A DNA stretch of 64,000 bases, taken from Symsagittifera roscoffensis. Lineage: Eukaryota; Xenacoelomorpha; Acoela; Convolutidae. The notes beneath the pieces were generated by a model, which was not told the DNA's origin, did not search any database, and was given only the letters and a program-made list of their open reading frames with translations. Location of the stretch: positions 32,028,401 through 32,092,400 of the forward strand of contig NC_087067.1 in assembly GCF_963678635.1 (NCBI RefSeq), given 5' to 3'. The position numbers and the translations under genes were made by a program. The stretch's first letter is position 1; every line of letters starts with the position of its first letter. Positions 23,212-38,200 of this stretch are shown here, piece after piece.

Positions 23212-26200
23212 GCTAACAGACAATTGGAGAAAATTCAATGAAAGCAAGCGAACACAAAAACTGACTTATTTTTGAAAAAAAATCTCGAAAACTTACGAAT
23301 TTCAGAGAAACAAAGAGATGGTTTAAAGATCGTTGAAATTCTAGAACATTGATTGACACTTTTTGATAAAAATTAAGCCAAATTTAGAAAGATGTATCCA
23401 GAAGTAAATTTTTCATTTTGCTGGAAAATCTGATAACAGAATTCCGCTTTCGCAACTATAAGTGACCTTTACACTTTTGCCGTTCGATTGTTAAAAAAAG
23501 GAAAAAATCCACTATTCAAGCAAAAATAATGAACTCAAAAATAAATCGAAAATCTAACAGCGACAGAGCAAATTTGAACTTGAACAAATTTTTAGATTTT
23601 TCATGAAAAAAAAATCATCACGACTTTTAAACGAGTCTGAACTACGTTCATTGACTCTTAATAATTTTTAGGTTTATTTGATGAAATAATAAAGTATCAA
23701 CTGTGTTAACTTATTACTAATCAAACTCGAAAGCACATCGTTTCATACCTCTTCAAAAAGCCCCGGAAGCAGCACTTTCGCATTGGCAAAAGTACCACCA
23801 GAAATAGCACTTTTATTTGCGACTTAGGCTAGTAAAAAAGTTGCATCGTATTATCACACTACGCTGCCCTTGTGTAAAAAAACTTGAATTTAGTCATTTT
23901 TACATAGCGAATTAATGGAATAGTAAACATGGTGACCATGTCGGCGATTCCATTTTTAAAAAAGCCCCAACTGAAAACCAGAAAGTAAACATGCAGACGT
24001 TTTTCTGGACATATTATTACTGACACATCTTTAGATAATCTGAAAAACTACTAGAAACGGCTTTAACATGCCACACAAGACCGCTTACAAGAGAATACGT
24101 TCAGTTCCCTTTGACAATTTGCAGCCGATTGAATAAAATTACCTTGACACACGACTTTTTAGGCTCAAATCCAGACATCATTGATCTGTTTACAGAGGAC
24201 AAAAGGTCACAAGCTTGTTTGCCAATGTGTACAAGATCATATGACTGTCCCGGCACTTTGGGCGGCGGATTGGAAAGCGATATTGTAACAGACTTGACCT
24301 AGAAAACACAATGTTATATGAGCAAAAAAGCTGCTCAAAGACCGTTTGTTTGATTTTCAATTGAAGATTGACCTACGTTTTGAAGGGACTTGTTAAAGGA
24401 GAAATGAGTGAAAACTGTGGGTGATAGAACATGGCCGTCATTGAAGTCGTTCCGACTATTGCATGTGCTTTGGTGTGCGCATGGTGACGATGATGTCTCC
24501 TCACTCCTGAGGAGGGACCCGTCTGGCAGATCTACCTCCACTACCCACTCACTCACGAAGCAATCATTGCTGCCCATAGGACTCACTATTCTGAAACTCA
24601 TTATTCACTTGTACTGCCCCTGATGCATTTTTCCGTTTTTTAAGCTAGAAATTGTTGCCCCTAGCAAAGGCAACCATCCCACTCACATTTCGTCGATTAC
24701 TTAGACTCAGTTTCGTCGATTACTCTCGCGGTTTGGATAGAACTCTTACTTTTACTAGCGAAATCATCAAAAAGGCACTTTTCTTGTGGTTTCTACGCTA
24801 TTATTTATCAAAACTGATCAGCACTGGCTAGACTATGAATTTACCCATCAGAAACTATGGCTTGCGTCAATCGGTAGCAAAAATAATGCCCCTCATTTCC
24901 TCCCTTCAAAATTGGAGCACTTATTTTAGGCGCAGCCACAACTAATTGCATTTAACTCTAACCTAAACACGCAATTGGGGATGATGAAAGATTGAATAGG
25001 CTGATGGTCCCATATTGCAGTGGACTCTCGTGACTCCATGAAGCCCTTGATCTGTCTCCAGGGATGCAAGTAGGCTGAACAACAGCTCTCCGCCAAAACC
25101 CACTCGTCAAAATCTGGCTCCGAAGTCACTGGCTTCGGACATATGCCACTACTCGGTCCTAAACAGCCACCGAATTTAGTCATCTTCTGTCAAAACCTTT
25201 TAGAGAAAACCAAATCAATTTTCCTCTTAAAACCACTTTAGAGTTCTCACCCTAGGCTGAAATATACAAAATATTGCGTCTTATCAAAATTTTGTTAAAT
25301 AAGTCTTGATTACATTTGAGTTTGAGTTTATTCAAAAATTATCCGCCTCATTGTTTATATAAAATATAAACATAGCCAACTGATAGTTGGAAATGAAAAA
25401 TGAACTCAAATAAAAACAAAAAAAAAGAATTTTTTGGAAAAAATCTCAACTTTCGAATTTCAAAGAAAAAATCATAGCCAATCAAAAATTAGAAAAGAGT
25501 AATGAACGCAAGTAAACATAAAAAGAACACTGAATTTATTGTTAAAATCTCAACTTTCTAAATTCACAGAAAAAAATAGATGCCCTTTAAGCTCTTCAAA
25601 TTTCTAGAACAAATTATGATTGGCGCTTTTTTGATCACATGAACCCAACTTGAGAAAACTGGATCATTAGGTAAAGTTTTTATTCCACTGGAACTCTGAA
25701 AATTCCACTTTCGAAACGAAATTGCTCACGATTTTTTTTGCGCCAATTCCACTATCCTATGTGGAGAGTACTTTTTACGTAGCTTTCATTGGATGAATTT
25801 CAATTGAACACTTAAAAATAAATTCATCTTTTTTCTTGTGATTATTATCAAAAATTCTTGCATCTAAACCTATATGCAGCTTTATTTGCTACTAAAGGAA
25901 AAATTATTAGCAGACGCTTGCTGGATCGAGTAATAATCTGTATCGAACTTTTATAAATGCAGCCAGTGAAATGATGAACAAAAGCACGTGCCATTAATGA
26001 ACGAGTGTGTGGAGTAGTGCACTAGTAGACCAGTCGGTGGCCTCCAGCACTGGGGCACTGACAAAACCGAGTGCAGTTGTGTCACCCACACATACTTGTG
26101 CCAATTCACTTTGCGCCCTCCTGTGCCCTCACTGGAAGAGGAACTAGGTAGAGATTCAGTTCCACCAGCTGCTAGAGCTTTATCTAAAAACACCAAACAA

Positions 26201-29200
26201 CGCCTAACACCGCTTACTTAAAATAACAATTGCATTATACGCGATTAAGCAGCATGCAAACATGCGTCCTTTAATTAACCATGTTTTTACCAGGTTTGAA
26301 AGCATCATTTCAAATCTTCGTCATCAAAATTATTCTTTTTCGATAGAAACCATGAAACGTGCCACTCAAGTACCGTAACTGTCACCAATCAACTCAGATA
26401 TGTCATAAATTGCATGCAACTCAACTTACCGTTTAAGCCATATCCTCTGGGCTGCAGAAAAGACCAAACAATTTTGAATTTGTGGTCTAGATTACATCAT
26501 TAACACAGAGGCGAAGCTGCGCTTCGCAAACACTTGCGAAAACACGACCAAAAAGCTGCTCTATCAAGTGAAATAAAAAACAGAAGAAATAAGCCTGGAA
26601 TTAGCGGGTCTAGAACAACAAGCATCAGGGACTTCAGGCCGAAATTGAAACTTTATAAGCACCTCAAAACATTTTTTTTTGATCTGTGAAATGGTATTTT
26701 TCAAAAATTTAGGCAAGTAAGTCCATAATGAGCGTCATTAATGAAAAAGCACTCTTTAGGAATGACATCCAAGGCAAGTTTAGCCCATAATGAGCGTCAT
26801 TCATGAAAAAGAACCCTTAGAAATGGCATCCAAAATAAAAAACCGCCTCCAACAATGTTTTACTTTTTAACTTTCCTAAACATCAATTAGAGGTTTATAT
26901 TTTGAGAAACAGCCAAAAACTGCTAAAACAAATCATTACATGGAGAATATCTTCAAACCAGTCTTCAAATTAATCATAATGTAGAACTTTTTGAGAAAAC
27001 GTTTGGCTTGAAGTCCCGTCGGCTTGATGCCCGGCACCCGAATTAACAAACTCGACTATGAGTAGGATTCGAATCTGCTACCTACTGCAATCAAAAGATT
27101 TTGAGTCTCAAGCACTATCCACTCAGCCACGCAAGCTTAACAACTAACAAACACTAGTCACGAATAAAGCAGCTACATATGCTAATAAATTACCAATGCC
27201 ATTCAGCAAAAGTGGCACCAAATACAAATAGACTCAATTTTGCAAGTAATAAATTGGAATATAACAAACTGAAGGAACCCACTTTATTTTTGCATGTAAC
27301 AAATCACAAAGCATAGTGCCAAATTATAAATAAATTATATTTATCAAACAATTGCGAGATATATTGAGTTAGAAAAATTCTGAAATCGAGTTTTCATGAT
27401 TGTTATGTTGTTTGAAAGAAATCTCTTTTTCGATTCATTTGATGAATTAAAAATGCATCAACTCTGTTAATTCATTACTAATTGAATGTGAAAGCACATG
27501 CTATAAAGCTGTGAAGGTGCCTCCCAAAAGTGGCACCAATATTTGCGACTTAATTTGGAAAAAAAGAAGGTTCGTACTAATACACTCGCTTCGCAATTGT
27601 AAAGAGGGCTGAAGAGACACGAATGAACTTGCTGTTTTTATTATCATTCAGGAGGAGTTAAGTCTTTGTTCTAATCCCATTAACTTTTCATCTTCAAAGT
27701 AATAGCTTCTTAATAGCGCCCAGTCCTACTCAGTTCAGAGCCAACCCCAGTGGAGATGTGTCATTCATTTTGCCGCAGCCGGTTTAACCTTGAGGAGGCG
27801 GATGACGAACTTGAGGAGGCAGATGACACTATGATCCTACCACCCGTGATTAGAGTGGAATTGAAACGCACGACCGTGTCTCGACCCACTCGGCCACGGT
27901 TGCTCCAAAGCAATATTCTTCAATGCAATAATACTTGAGCCAACTAATCAAGTTTTTTTTACACTGATTTTGACTATGCGACGCCTTAGACTGTAAGACC
28001 ATATGTAACAAAAAACTTGAATCAACCAAAAACATAAGAAAACAATATAAAATTTTTACTATTACCGAATTACATACTTGTGAATTGCTAAAAGTTTTGC
28101 GCAAAGTAATACAGAGTGAATGCGAACCTGAAAATCTACAAAAAATTACTTAAGAAAAAAAAAAAAAAAAAACTAAAATGAATATAACGAGAGCTGTCAC
28201 AATACACACAAAATTGCTGCTAGAACTCGTTTCCTCTTCAACAGTTTAATTTTTTGTGCCCTAAATTTACAGAAATGATAAAATGTTTCAAAATTAAACT
28301 GTTATAAAATGAAATTGCCTCCTGTACTGTTTTTCGACAATTTTTTTCTAGCTGCTTTTTTATTCTGCTAAATCACCAATTTCTACCGAACGGTAGAACT
28401 TTTACCCTTCCATCTTTTGTGAGCAAGTTGGGCTCCCAGCCCAACTACAAGGATATCTAAGACTAACTGTTTTTGCTTCTCGCTGTGAGACGCTTGAAAA
28501 CAGGCTGAATTTAGTCTTATGGCGCTTTCTCAAGTTATTGTTTTGTGAAAGAATTCTTCATGGTAATACTGTTCGTGCAATGACTTCACTTGGAAACAAT
28601 TTATTATTTTTATTCTTATTAAAATTATTATGATTGTTTAACAACGGTGTCAATTTTCAGATCTACAACAATTCTGTCAGACATCAGCTGAGATGATGCC
28701 AGTTCATATTTCAACGATTCAAAGTTCTCAAACGACTAAACCGTTTAGATTAGCAATTGGGACAAGTTCATTCATATTTGAAGGCAAGATTCGCAACCCC
28801 TGAAAGCACCCTGACAGTTTACAACAACAGGATTGAGATCTTCGAAGTTTTAGAATTTTTAAAATCTACGTTCTTCTTTGAAAATTGCTGAAAAAATCAT
28901 AGAACACGTCATATCTCAAAAGCTACAAAGATTTGAGCAGTCATTTTTGGAGGCAAGATTCGCAATCCTTGAGAGTACAGCTTTGGGTTGCGAAAAAAAT
29001 TGAAAAAATCATAATAAAAGTCACATCTCGGAAACTAACAGGATTTGAGCATTCCTATTTGTATGCAAAATTTGCGACGCCTGGTGTACGTGGATAATAA
29101 GGTTGTCTCTTCATCAAATTAGTAGTTTCAAATTTTGTGAAATTTTTTGTAGTGAACTTCTTTGAGAAATTTTGAAAATATCAAAAACATGTCACATCTC

Positions 29201-32200
29201 GGAAACTGAAATTATTTGAACAGTCTCAATTAAGCAGTTGCATTTTGTCAGAATTGTAACTCCTGAGAGCACCCCGACAACATTCAACTACAGGGTTGGG
29301 ACTTCAAATTTCAAAAAAAAATATATTAATTTGTTTTCTGAAAACTTTTGAGAAAATCACAAAAAACGTCATATCTCGAAAAATACAAGGATTTCAACAG
29401 TCATATTTGGTAGCAAGATTCGCAACCCCTGAGAGCACCCTGAGTTTTCAACAACACGATTGAGATCTTTGAAGTTTGGAAGTTTCAACATCTAAGTTTA
29501 TTTGAAAATTGCTGAAAAAATCACAGAACACGTCATATCTCAAAAACAACAAAGATTTGAGCCGTCATTTTTGGAGGCAAGATTCGCAATCCTTCTGAGT
29601 ACTCAACAGAGTTGGGAAAAAATCATAATTAAACTCACATCTCGGAAACTACCAGGATTTGAGCATTCATAATTGTAGGCAAGACTTGCGACGCCTGGGT
29701 GTACGTTGATAATAAGGTTATCTCTTCATCAAATTAGTAGTTCCAAATTTTGTGAAATTTTTTGAAGGGAAGTTCTTTGAGAAATTCTGATAAAATAAAA
29801 AAAAGTTGTCACATTAGAAACTTAAAGCATTTGAGCAGTTGCATTTTTGCAAGATTTGTAACTCCTGAGAGTACCCTGACAGCACTCAACTACAGGGTTG
29901 GGACTTTCAAATTAAAAAAAAATTATTTTGTTTTCTGCAAATTTTTGAAAAGATCACAAAAAACGTCATATCTCGAAAACTAAAAGGATTTGAACAGTCC
30001 TATTTGGAGGCAAGTTTTGCAAATCTATAGAGTACTCTGACAGCACCCAAATACAGGTTTTGGTAATTCAGACTTTAGAGAAAAAAAATTAATTTAGGTT
30101 TCCTGAAAAAATTTGGGACAAGTTTTGGGACAAGTACTGGAGGGCATCCACTTCACTCACTCGGGATCTGCCGCGATGCTGGACCACTGACAACACATAT
30201 GGTTCCCGCATATACACCGCTTAGTAGTACAACTATCAAAAAAACTGTCGGTAATGTACGGATTAAGGTAAAAATTTAAAACCCGTTATTGGAAAACAAC
30301 ACTTATTCCAAATAGAACCAGTGGTTGAGCCAAATGAATAGGTCCAAATAGGTTTTGCAGGACCCTTCTCAGACGAATTAATTAGTGACGCATAAATGAT
30401 AGCTGCTATTGATAAGTGTTTAAAATCCCCACCGATAAGGTAGTATCTAAAACCAAGGCAGACGTCGCTATAAAGTTTATACAGATATACATTTCAAACA
30501 ACGGCGTTCCAAGGAAAATAAGATGCGACCAGGCGCAAATTTGGGGTTATGAGAATAGAAAAAAATAACGCACTATTCAAACGAGTATCGGAAGTCGCCC
30601 AAATTATAAAAAACACTCCGAATTACTCCTCAAGGAGTAACGAAAATCTCACGATTCGAGGCGCACATGGGAAGGAAACCCAACACACCTCTATCGAATA
30701 TAGCAACAACCAGTTCGCCAGATAACTCAAATTGGCATAATGCAAGATACACAATTAAAATAGGAAAACATGATGCACCGCCGCTCCCCGCAGAGGTTAT
30801 GCATGACCTCGTGCGATGGTCGTTATACGCTGTAGTGATAAAACGACAACCAGAGAAAACCAGAATCTTGTCTCATGGATCCCACTACGACAACAAAAGG
30901 CAACACACGTGAACACTAGATGGCGATAGCCATTGAACGGGAACAACTAAAACTAAGATAGAAGGGAGTCCAAAGACAAAAAGATCAAAACGCCAAAAAG
31001 CGATAAGTAGCAAGAAAAGCAGAAAGCAAAGCCACAAAAGTTACGTACTCAAAAACAATTGAACAAAAATAATACTGCATCAGCCGCGTGGGCCCCAGTG
31101 AAGACAAGAAGAACAACTCCCGAACGAGGTTACACCGTGAGTCCCATAATAAAATTCGTCCAAAATAGAGACTGGGATGCACTAAAATGTTCAAACGGCC
31201 ACTACTGGTACAACCTCCGCAACCGCCTCCATGTACGGAATGACTGCCTACACATGGACGAATTTATCAGGATACCGACACAGTTTCGACAAACAATACT
31301 GAAGAGCATCTACCTCACTCAACCGGGATCTACCGCGATCCTGGATCTATGCCAACACATATGATTACCTCACATACACCGCTCAGTAGTAGAAATGGCA
31401 CAAAACTGCCGGCAATGTACGGAACAATGCGAATTTACAAATTGGTATTTGGAAAACAACACTCATTCCAAATGGAACCAGTGGTTGAGCCAAATGAAGA
31501 AGTCCAATAAATTTTGCAGGACCTCTTCCAGACAAATTAAAAAGGAACGCATATATTAGTTGCTATTGATAAGTGAATAACATCCCCTCGGCTGAAGTAG
31601 TTTCAAACACCACGGCAGGTGTCGCTATAAAAATTTTGCAGATACACAATTCAAACAACGGCGTTCCAGGGAAAAAAAGATGGGACCAGGCGCAAACAGT
31701 TAGGGTGAAAAAATCCCGTAAGGCAACAACAAAAAACTATTATTCGCACCAGTAGGACGACCATAGTTTCATCGGAGTAATAGAACGGATATTTCCTTTG
31801 TGACAACTTATGAAACCACAGAAACCAAGCGGAGCTTCGCACCACTTGCGATACAACACAAACAAAAAAAGTCGGAAATTTTTCAAATGTTGAAAAAAAC
31901 TAGGTGAACCAAAATTTTCGTATGTCCAGATAAAAAACAGTTAGGTTTCCAGCTAAAGCTGATGGTATGTGTTTTAAATTGAATGAATTTGCTATACTGA
32001 TGCGGCACGACAATTAGGATTTCAAAAATTGTACTTCGCCCAAAACCTTAGTTGTTTCTCTACTAAATAAGGGAGAAGAGTAATAAATAAATTTTGAGAT
32101 AATCAATTTTCCCAAAGAGATAACGTTTTTCTTATAAGAAAATTATGGAGCCTCCGCTTCTGCAGAACACATTATCACAACCGGTTCTTTCAATTTGACT

Positions 32201-35200
32201 TTTCATCTCAGATTTACAAGGACTTCCAAAACCCATGAGTTTTTCCTACAAAGAGCAAATTTCGGCCCAATTAGCAGAGAGGATTGCCAAAACCGAGGTT
32301 CTCGATTAAACACAACCTGAAAATTGGCACGGTAGTTTTCGCGATAAACCAAAAAATTGCAAAAAAATTGTCAAGTTTCAAAACTTAGACTTGTTTGAAG
32401 GCCATAGCTTTTATCTTTAAAAAAGACTTTCAACAACCTGTTGTGTCTATTAAACCTATGATATATGATATCAGATTTTCCAGAGTAGTTAGCGAGATAA
32501 GTCCAAAACAATGTCAATTAATCAAATTTCACATTTTTGAGAATCATAGCTTTTTGTGCGAAAAAATAGATCCTAGCCAATTATTCAGAAGGGATTCACT
32601 AAATCTGTAATTTCGATTGAACTCAAAGCGGGGTATTGAATCCCAGCCGCTCATGTAGGGAGCTTTTCGAAACCGTTCTATTCATTGAAACTTGAGAGGG
32701 GTATTAGAGAAAACGAAGAAAAAAATCAAAAATATGGGTCACAGATAACACCACTGACTTTTTCAAAGGCTGTAGACAAAAAGATAGAGTAAAAAGAGAC
32801 TCTAGGTGAATAAACAGGCACACAGGGGAGTGCACGGTCTTTCAATTGATATCCTCATTTTGAAAATCAGTGTGGTTTCTGAGAAAAACTAGAAGTTTTC
32901 CAATGAATTTGGAAATAACTTTCCTATGAGAAAAAAATCAATAAAACGATTGGTAAACACACAGATAAAATGAAAAGTGCGAAGGGGAGTGTTCAAGTTT
33001 TGTTTCACTTCAAACGACCAAAAATTAGGTCATTAAGCCGATAAAAATAGGCCGAAATAACTTGGACCGAGAACATTTTTTTAAGTGAAACAAAAAAAAA
33101 CAAATAAGAAATTACGAAGTCAAGCTAAGTACAATTACAAATTGAAGGATTAAATCAAATACTAAAACAACATTAAACAAAAATCCGCGCAGCAAAAAAA
33201 AGATTTCAAGATGTGACAACTAAGTCGACAACAAATAAGCAGGCAAATAATTGACCGTCAATTCAATTTGAAAGAGAATGTTTCCCGTTTGAAAAATTAA
33301 CAGGTCCTGGGCACATTCGTTAACTTCAGGCTAAGTTGGTCGGGAACGCATAGAAGTTTAAATTCATTATAAACCAAGATACAAGTGATTATTTGAAACA
33401 AGTTGTTAACCCGAAAAAAGTCTGTATTACAGTTTGATGACGCTTTCCAATCGCAAGCGTAAAAAGGCTTTTATTCTTGATTTTATAGCAATTTACTAGC
33501 TGTCATTTCTTTAAAGAAACGCAAATAGGACACCACGCGGCTTATTTTCAAAAATGAATCATTTTGTATCTCTATCAGTTCTGAAAAAGTATTGTGGGTC
33601 CAACGTAGAACAAAAATGGAAAAACGATTTACTTGATCAACCAAATTTTAATGTTACATCGTAAGACTTTTATAATGCTTGCCTGAATCATAACCAACGA
33701 ACTAAATGGTTTCACTAACTTTTTCCCTCTTCCGCATTCAGCTGATCCAATAAATTCAGCTTCAAACAGCTCAGACTTTCTTCTCTGTTCGTCACAGTTT
33801 TCAACCTTGGAGTCACAGCAACGTAGTTCACAGACGGGTCTCCGGTTGAGACGTCCTTTTCATTTCTCACAGACGATTGAGAAAAAGAAGTTGACTTTTC
33901 CAGGTTCTTTTCGGCCTTCGGAACCAAAATCCGTACTTCGATAGTTTGTCTATGAGATTTTAAGGTTATTCTTGCAACCTGAAATGATTTATAATTGCCA
34001 CTTCCAATGAAACCTGTTTACACTTGAGAAAAATTCACGTGAGTAGTTTTAGAAAAATAGGAAATTTTGTTCGAATCTGATCTGGAAAACTTTGCGTATA
34101 TTCTTTTTTCATTTATTCACTTAGTAAGGCATATTTTATAGGGAGATATTAGCATATCAACTGCCCTCGTCATATATTCTTCAAGTCGCCTAATTTATTT
34201 AAACTTCTAGTTTCAAGTTCACCTATTGTGTTGATACAGACCAATGAAACAGCTCTGAAGCTGTCTAAACTGAAAGGCCACAGTAAACGAACGGCCAAAA
34301 TAAACTTTTCAAAAATGTTCGATATCACATTAGAGCTCTTCAAAATTGTAATTTTTTTATTGATTGACACTTTTTATATTAAACAAGGCTTGGTCAAAAA
34401 GGTATAACGTATTTTTATGCGTTTCAAACTTTTAAAAATTGAAACAGTTCTCCTACCGAAAAACGTTTACCCGTTGAATCAGGGGCGGATCTAAGATTTT
34501 CTCGAGGGCGGGCGGATTTTCAAAAAATTTTGTCCTTTTAGGGCACGTTTCTGGGCACTTTTTTAGGGCACGTTTCTGGGCACTTTTTGGAAAATTTTGA
34601 CCAAAAAATCGCGTTGTTTGGCGCGCGCTCCCCCCTCAAAATTAGTATATTTTTGCGCCAAAGGCGCCTTTGGAAAAATTTTAGGGTCAGTCAGCCAAAA
34701 AGGGATATCTCAAAATAGTACAAAGGGGGGACTCTTTGGGTCGGCATGGGGTCGAATTCCTAAAGTGGGCGTCCCCCCCCCCCAAAATCCGCCCCTGCGT
34801 TGAATAATGAAACATATTAATTTCAGACTTCGTGGCAATTTTCCAAAACCTACACCATGGCTTTGTTCATTTTTCTTCATTTAAAACACACAGCTAAAGT
34901 GGCCTTGTTTTTAACATTGTTTTAAAACGTGCCAATCCTGTATTAAGCGAACCCTTATTTTTCTTGCTTTTTGCTGTTCGATAGAGACGATTAGTCAAAA
35001 AATCATCACGACCTAATAGACGTTAACATCACAACGTTAATAGACTCTAAAAGATCGATTCAGCGGGTTAGTTTCATAAAAAAACTGTGAAACAAAATAA
35101 AATTAAAAATCACGCGATGACTGCACAATTTTGATGTTAAAAATATTTTTCAAATGTTTTCCGAATTTCGTAGAAAATATATGGCCTTCAAGCTCGTTGA

Positions 35201-38200
35201 AGTCCAATAAAAATGATTATTGCCACTGTTTGATAAAATTTGAGAAGCATGGATCAATAGATAAAGTTTTTATAAAATCCAAAAAAAACTATCTGAAAAA
35301 TTTCTTGGATTTCAAGCTGAAAAATGATATCCACGATTTTCGTAGCCTGTACACTTTTCCAGGGGCAGATCTAGGATTTTCTCGAGGGGGGCGGATTTTC
35401 AAAAAAATTTTGACGACCTTTTTTTTAGGTCGACCAAATTGATTTTCCGAGCTCTCCTAAAGCACTAAAAAGACGCTGTTTTCGCCAAATTTTCTGCGCC
35501 GCAGGCAAATTTCTTAAAAAACAGGTCAAAAAATCCGTTTTTGGGAACTTTTTAAAAAATTTAGACAAAAAAATTGCGTTTTTTTGGCGCGCGTTCCCCC
35601 TCAAAGTTTGGCGCAAAAATATATTGGCGCCAAAGACGCCTTTAGAAAAATTTAAGGGTCCGTCGGCCAAAAATGGATTTCTTAAAAAGTACCAAAGAGG
35701 AGACCCTTTGGGTCGGCAGGGGGTCGAATCCCTCAGGATCATCTCTAAAATTACTCTTATTTTGTTAAGCAAAGCTCTTTTTTTGCGACTCAAGGCCGTT
35801 TTGTTTTGATCCTAGAACTTTCACATGGCAACACTATTGCAGCCGAAATTGGTAAGGCTGTGGTAAACCTGAAGCTAGAGGTCAAGAGAGAGTTCGTCCT
35901 CACACACTATCATTGCCATGGCATGGGATCGAATTCACGATCTGACAATTTCAAAGTGAGCGCCTTGTTATTACGCTAAGTGCCTAGGTGCTACATTAAA
36001 TTTTATATATTGACGCGGATTAAATGCAGTGGATCAACTGTACAATCCCCCCCCCTCTAAGTGAAGTGACCTACCGTAGAATGCCCTCAATAGGCATGTA
36101 GTAACTGTGATATTTGTTTTAATTCTGTATTATTTATGCAAACAAACGCGCAAAATGTATAGTTATTTGAAACTTTGTATTTTGATGGTACAATTTGTAT
36201 TTTGATGAACTGCAAATTTGTTAACCCGAAGTTATATATCTATAATTTAATATGTTATGTAGGTGATAAAACCTTCACTTTAGAGTTATCGTGTGAAAAA
36301 TTCGCATTTTCTCACACCTAATTCTAGTTGGGGAGGGAATGGTGTGGCAATGCGGTAACTATAGTAAACACTCGTCGGCTCTTTTTCCTTTCCTTTCCCC
36401 CACCTGCATGAACATGCTTTAACATGATAATTCAACTTTAACATGATAATTCACGCTGTCAGATTGTTATGAAAATTGTTAATTGGACTGTTTAGTTCAC
36501 GACAAACATAGTTGGTCTGCATATTTAACCTTGCACCCCTTATTACACCAGATATGCAGGGCGGGGGAGGAAAAAGAGCCTACGCACTTTATTTTGTTGT
36601 CATACTTCCAGAGAAAAACATGAAAACTATATATAAGCGGTTATCTGTTGATGTGTATGCTATTTCAAGCAACCCAGCCAAATATCTCAGCTTCTCAGAT
36701 AAATCACATTTGCCATAATTAATCAGTTGAAGAAAGATTATGATTCAGTAGACAATTAATTACCTTTTCTGAATCCCAAAGTGACAAAGTACCATCGACG
36801 TTTCTTATCACTTCTTCATATTTCCAACTATACTGCTCAATCTTCTTCGGAAGTTTCTAGAAGAAACAAATGAAGTTTTAGTCTCACTCAATAAAACGAT
36901 GCCATTACCACCATCTAACCACATAAAAAAAGGCTAATTTCATATAAACTTATACGCTTACTGACCAGATAATCTAGCTATATATTTGAAAACCAGGATT
37001 ACTTGAGTTATGGAAAAAGGAACGCGCAAAATGTATGAACCTTTTCTCCCATTTGTGAGGTTTCCTTCCAGCCAATTGACTCATCGGGTGGCTCTTTCTG
37101 TACCTCTCCACTGTGTATATAGACTCGATTGTCGCCTGCAAACTTGTTTCTCAGGGTAGTTAACTCTCTTATCTTCCCGCGACAAAGACTAGTGGGAAAC
37201 TTCGTTTTGTACTCAATCTAAAAAGCTGATGGAGTTAGCATAAATCATTATTCAAGCATTATTATTATGCAATGCCAGACACATCATATCATCGATGAAA
37301 AATGAACGATGTTAATAGGCTACTCCATTGTTTTTATGATACGGTGACTTCAACCTATTCAGAATTTGACTTTAAATTCAATTTCCATCATCCCGTTAAA
37401 CATGCCTTCCGTTTTGAGTTTGTCTCAGTTTTGATCTGATTTCCCAATGTTTGACAGATTTTCCTAATTTCTTTGAGCAAAGCTTTATTCGATGCCAATC
37501 GTCGCAAATGTCAGCTCTTTCCAGTTTCATACCCCCTCTTCTCGGAATAGTACATTATGAAATTATTGAAAAATTGTTCATACGCAATGCATGTAGGAAA
37601 TTTGGAACAACCTGTTCACTTGTTCGTGCATAAACTTTTTGTCACAGCTAAGAATATCAGAAATCATTTCAAAAACAATTTTGTAAATTACGTTTCACAA
37701 AAAAACGAAGGGGGACTGGAAAAAGAGATCAAATGGCACATAATAGCCGGCCTAAAAGGTGAAAAGGGGACTGCAAGGATTCCTACGATATAACTTGTGT
37801 GTGTCGGTTAAGTTGTCGTATGTGGCTGTTAGCAAAAGTGTTGTCGACTGTGGTTGTCGATTGGAATTATGTGTTAGCTATCGGCTATGATTTTTGGCGT
37901 GAAGGGGTTCAACTGGTTTGCTGATGTCTTCTGGTTTGCTGATATATTCGGCTATCGGTTAGTGCTCGTTATTGTTTGGTGTTTAGAACTGCATGTTATT
38001 GCTCTCCTTTAAATAGTCCGTACTAACAGGTGCTAGTTTCATATCTGCTATTGCGTAGTCTTCTTTCAGGTTTAACTTGTAAACGTGTCTCTGGTCGCAG
38101 TTAGAAAGAACTAATATTGCGTCCACTTAGCCAAAGTTATAGCCAGAGTTCCCATGTTAATTTTTGGTGCCTTTTTAGTCCCATCGTTGTCACGGCAGTA

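Noticed and set aside
27060-27138. Functional tRNA-Leu gene
   Set aside because: Box A and box B are good, but the anticodon and acceptor stems do not pair properly and the same head recurs in SINEs with a common tail.
33715-33927. Exon 4 as a terminal exon ending at the TAG near 33715
   Set aside because: The TAG lies inside a GTTAGT donor, and exon 5 starts in the matching phase with the next conserved block.
38000-38120. Minus-strand peptide [18 protein letters not shown] with splice-like borders, candidate first exon of the C5orf34-like gene
   Set aside because: It does not match the family N-terminus, whereas 53169-53399 does and joins exon 2 in phase.
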